This document shows positions 6,418 through 8,932 of a stretch of 8,932 bases of DNA, one piece after another; position 1 is the stretch's first letter, and the number at the start of each line of letters is the position of its first letter. Made by a program: the position numbers and the translations under genes. The notes below the pieces were generated by a model. It worked only from the letters and a program-made list of their open reading frames with translations. It was not told where the DNA came from and did no database searches. The DNA lies in the NCBI GenBank assembly GCA_015488785.1, contig WFNC01000469.1:1-8932 (forward strand), given 5' to 3'. This DNA comes from Flavobacteriales bacterium. GTDB taxonomy: Bacteria > Bacteroidota > Bacteroidia > Flavobacteriales_D > Parvicellaceae.

Positions 6418-6945
6418 ATGAAAAAAGAAGATTGTTTTGAATTAGGAATTATTACAAAAGCACATAGCTTTAAAGGAGAGGTTGTATTGTTTTTAGATAC
6501 AGACGTACCCGAAAATTATTACCAATTGGATCATATTTTTATAGAAATAAACAAACAATTGATTCCTTACTTTATTGAAAGTACTAAAGTTCAAAAAGTA
6601 AAAAACCTAAGGCTTAAATTAGACGGTATTTCAACAGAGCAAGAAGCGTTAATGTTGGCAAAGAAAAAAGTTTATTTACCAATCGAAATGCTTCCTGAAT
6701 TAAAACCTGACCAATTTTATTTTCATGAAATTATAGGGTATTCGATTACCAATCAAAAAAATGAGAAAGTAGCAACGATTATAGAAGTGATTGATAACAA
6801 TTCTGGAAATAGATTGTTGAATGTTTCGGTTAATCATAAAGAAGCTTTATTACCATTTAATGACAATCATATACTAAAAGTTGACAAGCCGAATAAAAAT
6901 ATTCAGCTTGATATTCCAGAAGGATTATTGGAGCTTTATATGTAG
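6418..6945 (+). CDS. rimM: 16S rRNA processing/maturation factor RimM
   Basis: 175 residues, the usual RimM length. RimM binds S19 and assists late maturation of the 30S head before subunit joining. The N-terminal RimM beta-barrel (about residues 8-88) starts with FELGIITKAHSFKGEV, the family's GxIxxxHGxxGEV motif with the first Gly of the HG pair replaced by Ser. The C-terminal PRC-barrel-like domain (about residues 98-170) carries YFHEIIGYSI, then EALLPFNDNHILKVD and the typical ending IPEGLLELYM. It follows rpsP, the conserved neighbour, but beyond a terminator. A weak -7 like sequence TAACTTAG (6406-6413) lies just before the ATG and could give a very short or absent leader; otherwise rimM depends on read-through. 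The start is the first ATG after the terminator. Confidence 0.95.
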   Translation: MKKEDCFELGIITKAHSFKGEVVLFLDTDVPENYYQLDHIFIEINKQLIPYFIESTKVQKVKNLRLKLDGISTEQEALMLAKKKVYLPIEMLPELKPDQFYFHEIIGYSITNQKNEKVATIIEVIDNNSGNRLLNVSVNHKEALLPFNDNHILKVDKPNKNIQLDIPEGLLELYM

Positions 6946-6988
6946 TTAAACTGATTATCATTTTTCTACTCCCCTCCTACTTCAAAGT

Positions 6989-7014
6989 TAGATCAGCACA
7001 TCGATCTATTTTTT
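6989..7014 (+). terminator. probable weak intrinsic terminator after rimM
   Basis: TAGATC (6989-6994) pairs with GATCTA (7003-7008) around an 8-base loop, followed by six T (7009-7014). The stem is short and AT-rich, so termination may be partial. Its position, 44 bases after the rimM stop and before the hutH promoter, fits. Confidence 0.45.
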
Positions 7015-7045
7015 GATTAATAATGCTGAAATCACAACTTGACAC

Positions 7046-7075
7046 TTGCTAAGTCCTATTTTTCTAGTAAATTTG
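7046..7075 (+). promoter_or_regulatory. hutH promoter, Bacteroidota -33/-7 type
   Basis: TTG at 7046-7048, a 19-base spacer, and TAAATTTG at 7068-7075 match the Bacteroidota primary sigma factor consensus (TTG-N19-TAnnTTTG) exactly. Transcription would start near 7081, about 20 bases before the hutH ATG. No operator-like repeat is evident in the short leader. Confidence 0.72.
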
Positions 7076-7102
7076 AAGTAACTACTATAAACAAAGAATA
7101 GA

Positions 7103-8608
7103 ATGTCTAAATTATTACCAAATAACATTGTAGAAATTACAATTGAAAATCTTACTGTAGAGATAATAGAAGATATACTTAAACTCGATTCCAAACTTGA
7201 ATTAAGTGAAGTTGCGAAGCATAGAATTCAGAAATGTCGTTATTATTTAGACGAGAAGATGAATGAAAAGGATAAGGTTTATTATGGAATAAACACTGGA
7301 TTTGGATCGCTTTGCAATACGGTTGTTTCCAACGAAGAATTATCCGAACTACAAGAAAACTTAGTTAAATCTCATGCTTGTGGAATGGGAAAAGAATCTT
7401 CTAGTACTATTGTACGCTTAATGCTTTTGCTAAAAATTCAAGGGTTATCTTATGGTCATTCGGGTATTGCAGTAGCTACAGTAGAACGACTAATTGATTT
7501 TTACAACAATGATGTGTTACCTGTCGTTTATGAACAAGGTTCACTGGGAGCTTCGGGGGATTTATCTCCTTTAGCTCATATGTCATTGGCGTTACTAGGA
7601 TTAGGAGAAGTGAATCACAAAGGAAAAAGACGTTTAGCAAAAGACGTGTTAAAAGAATACGATTGGAAACCAATTGTACTCCAATCAAAAGAAGGACTTG
7701 CATTATTAAATGGGACTCAATTTATGAGTGCTCACGGCGTTTTATCACTAATAAAGGCAAAACAGCTTATAAAAATGAGTAATCTAACTGCCTCTGTTTC
7801 AATTGATGCGTATGACGGTAGAATCCAACCTTTTTTGGACAACGTTCATTTAGTACGAAATCACAAAGGGCAATTATTTACAGCAAGAGCGATTAGAGAA
7901 AACTTAGAAGGAAGCGACATTATTACGCAATACAAAGTTAATGTTCAAGACCCTTATTCGTTCCGATGTATTCCTCAAGTGCATGGAGCAACTAAAGATG
8001 CGATTGATTATGTAACGACTGTCATTGAAACTGAAATAAATTCAGTAACAGACAATCCAACAATTTTTCCCGATGAAGATTTGGTTATCTCTGCAGGTAA
8101 TTTTCATGGGCAACCTTTAGCTTTAGTTTTAGATCATTTAACAATTGCTTTAGCCGAATTGGCGAGTATTTCTGAACGAAGAGTTGTAAAATTAATTTCA
8201 GGAACAAGAGACTTACCTCCATTTCTAGTTGCAAACCCAGGATTGAATAGCGGATTTATGATTCCTCAATATACTGCAGCATCTATTGTTAGTAAAAACA
8301 AACAACTTTGTACTCCTTGCAGTATTGACACCATCGATTCATCCAATGGACAAGAAGATCACGTTAGTATGGGGGCAAATGCTGCGACAAAATTACTAGA
8401 AGTAATTACCAACGTAGAATCTGTGATTGGTATCGAATTATTTACTGCTGCACAAGCTTTAGAGTTTAGAAGACCTCTAAAATCTTCAATAAAAATAGAG
8501 AAGATGTTAAAAAATTATAGAAAAAGTGTTCCTTTTATTACGAATGATATTGTAATGCAACCCAAAATGCAATTGTCTGCCAATTTCATTAAAAATTATG
8601 AGCGGTAA
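7103..8608 (+). CDS. hutH: histidine ammonia-lyase (histidase)
   Basis: 501 residues, full length. It converts L-histidine to trans-urocanate and ammonia, the first step of histidine breakdown (Hut pathway), as a cytoplasmic homotetramer. The electrophilic MIO cofactor forms from the Ala-Ser-Gly triad, here A150-S151-G152 in SLGASGDLSPL. Other active-site signatures are YYGINTGFG (about residue 53), H91 in KSHACG, SIDAYDGRIQPF, DPYSFRCIPQVHGA, SAGNFHGQPLAL and E418 in SNGQEDHVSMGANA. The histidine at 91 and the QEDH motif point to histidase rather than a phenylalanine or tyrosine ammonia-lyase or aminomutase. It has its own promoter and no hut neighbours in the window (hutU, hutI and hutG are absent on both sides). 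The tRNA-His gene follows 84 bases later without an intervening GC-rich terminator. Confidence 0.96.
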   Translation: MSKLLPNNIVEITIENLTVEIIEDILKLDSKLELSEVAKHRIQKCRYYLDEKMNEKDKVYYGINTGFGSLCNTVVSNEELSELQENLVKSHACGMGKESSSTIVRLMLLLKIQGLSYGHSGIAVATVERLIDFYNNDVLPVVYEQGSLGASGDLSPLAHMSLALLGLGEVNHKGKRRLAKDVLKEYDWKPIVLQSKEGLALLNGTQFMSAHGVLSLIKAKQLIKMSNLTASVSIDAYDGRIQPFLDNVHLVRNHKGQLFTARAIRENLEGSDIITQYKVNVQDPYSFRCIPQVHGATKDAIDYVTTVIETEINSVTDNPTIFPDEDLVISAGNFHGQPLALVLDHLTIALAELASISERRVVKLISGTRDLPPFLVANPGLNSGFMIPQYTAASIVSKNKQLCTPCSIDTIDSSNGQEDHVSMGANAATKLLEVITNVESVIGIELFTAAQALEFRRPLKSSIKIEKMLKNYRKSVPFITNDIVMQPKMQLSANFIKNYER

Positions 8609-8650
8609 GAAAAATTAAATGTTTTTTTGAAAAAAAAATTAAAAGTATAG

Positions 8651-8680
8651 TTCTATATATAAAATAAAATTATATCTTTG
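8651..8680 (+). promoter_or_regulatory. tRNA-His promoter
   Basis: TATCTTTG at 8673-8680 is a perfect TAnnTTTG -7 box. TTC at 8651-8653, 19 bases upstream, is a one-mismatch -33 element. Transcription would begin near 8687, just before the mature tRNA 5' end. Confidence 0.65.
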
Positions 8681-8693
8681 CCCTCGCAAAATG

Positions 8694-8767
8694 GTGGATG
8701 TAGCTCAGTTGGTTAGAGTATCGGTTTGTGGTTCCGAGGGTCGCGGGTTCGAATCCCGTCTTCCACC
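8694..8767 (+). tRNA. tRNA-His (GTG anticodon)
   Basis: It folds into a cloverleaf: acceptor arm GTGGATG/CTTCCAC, D-arm GCTC/GAGT with AGTTGGTTA loop, anticodon loop TTGTGGT with GTG at 8728-8730, T-arm GCGGG/CCCGT with TTCGAAT loop. Base G8693 before the acceptor and discriminator C8767 provide the G-1:C73 pair that marks tRNA-His for histidyl-tRNA synthetase. The 3' CCA is not fully encoded (C73 is followed by CAT), so it must be added enzymatically. By eye there is a U-U mismatch at pair 6:67 and another at 31:39. Confidence 0.96.
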
Positions 8768-8774
8768 CATTTAG

Positions 8775-8807
8775 AAAAAAAAGCACTGTTTTTACAGTGC
8801 TTTTTTT
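8775..8807 (+). terminator. intrinsic terminator after tRNA-His
   Basis: GCACTGT (8783-8789) and ACAGTGC (8794-8800) form a perfect 7-bp stem with a TTTT loop, flanked by eight A on the left and seven T on the right. It is symmetric, so it could also stop transcription from the minus strand. Confidence 0.92.
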
Positions 8808-8932
8808 GTTTTAAATAGATACGTTCGCCAAATGACTGGCAATTTTAACCCCATTTTAGCCACTTCATCCATAGAAATAAAAAAAGATACAAAAAAATTG
8901 GTTCTTTCGAATTGGGTAATACTATTTTAAAT
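8808..8932. other. window end, no gene supported
   Basis: Both strands contain short open stretches: about 32 codons on + from the ATG near 8834, and about 28 on - starting MDEVAKMGLKL and running into the terminator. Neither resembles a family I recognise and neither has a clear start signal. Confidence 0.4.

Noticed and set aside
8808..8932. Minus-strand ORF beginning MDEVAKMGLKL
   Set aside because: It is under 30 codons, ends within the tRNA terminator hairpin, overlaps an open frame on the other strand, and matches no family I know.

Overview
The window looks like the chromosome of a low-GC member of Bacteroidota, most likely family Flavobacteriaceae; I cannot name a genus. The signs are: promoters matching the Bacteroidota -33/-7 type (TTG-N19-TAnnTTTG), best seen before hutH and the tRNA; an RHS protein with the Bacteroidota-type signatures YGSSRxG, ELSNHLGNVLAV and YNFAANNPI; a ribosomal protein S16 with a long Lys/Ala/Glu-rich tail; a tRNA gene without an encoded CCA; and little use of Shine-Dalgarno sequences.

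Left part (1-3020), accessory. A small overlapping gene pair on the + strand (52-559) looks like a type II toxin-antitoxin module with a RelE/ParE-like toxin. It converges on a two-gene minus-strand unit (876-2954, with coding similarity reaching back to about 2990). The first gene is an N-terminally truncated RHS 'tip': RHS core plus a variable C-terminal domain with an HEIGH zinc-peptidase motif and a downstream ENxxR motif, resembling polymorphic metallopeptidase toxins. Six bases after its stop begins a 171-residue protein with a signal peptide, the best candidate for the cognate immunity protein or inhibitor. The convergent gap (560-875) has no gene, but holds two copies of a 44-bp repeat built on a palindrome and a GC-rich hairpin. 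This looks like a displaced toxin-immunity cassette.

Middle and right part (3072-8932), mostly core genome. lon (ATP-dependent protease, minus strand) is divergent from rpsP (ribosomal protein S16). A strong intrinsic terminator separates rpsP from rimM (30S maturation factor). hutH (histidine ammonia-lyase) has its own promoter, and is followed by a tRNA-His gene with a promoter and a strong terminator. The last ~125 bases carry no gene I can support.

The part most worth following is the RHS toxin/secreted-partner pair with its downstream repeats: a possible metallopeptidase effector whose immunity protein is exported, which would put the toxic action in the cell envelope. The rest is ordinary flavobacterial housekeeping sequence.
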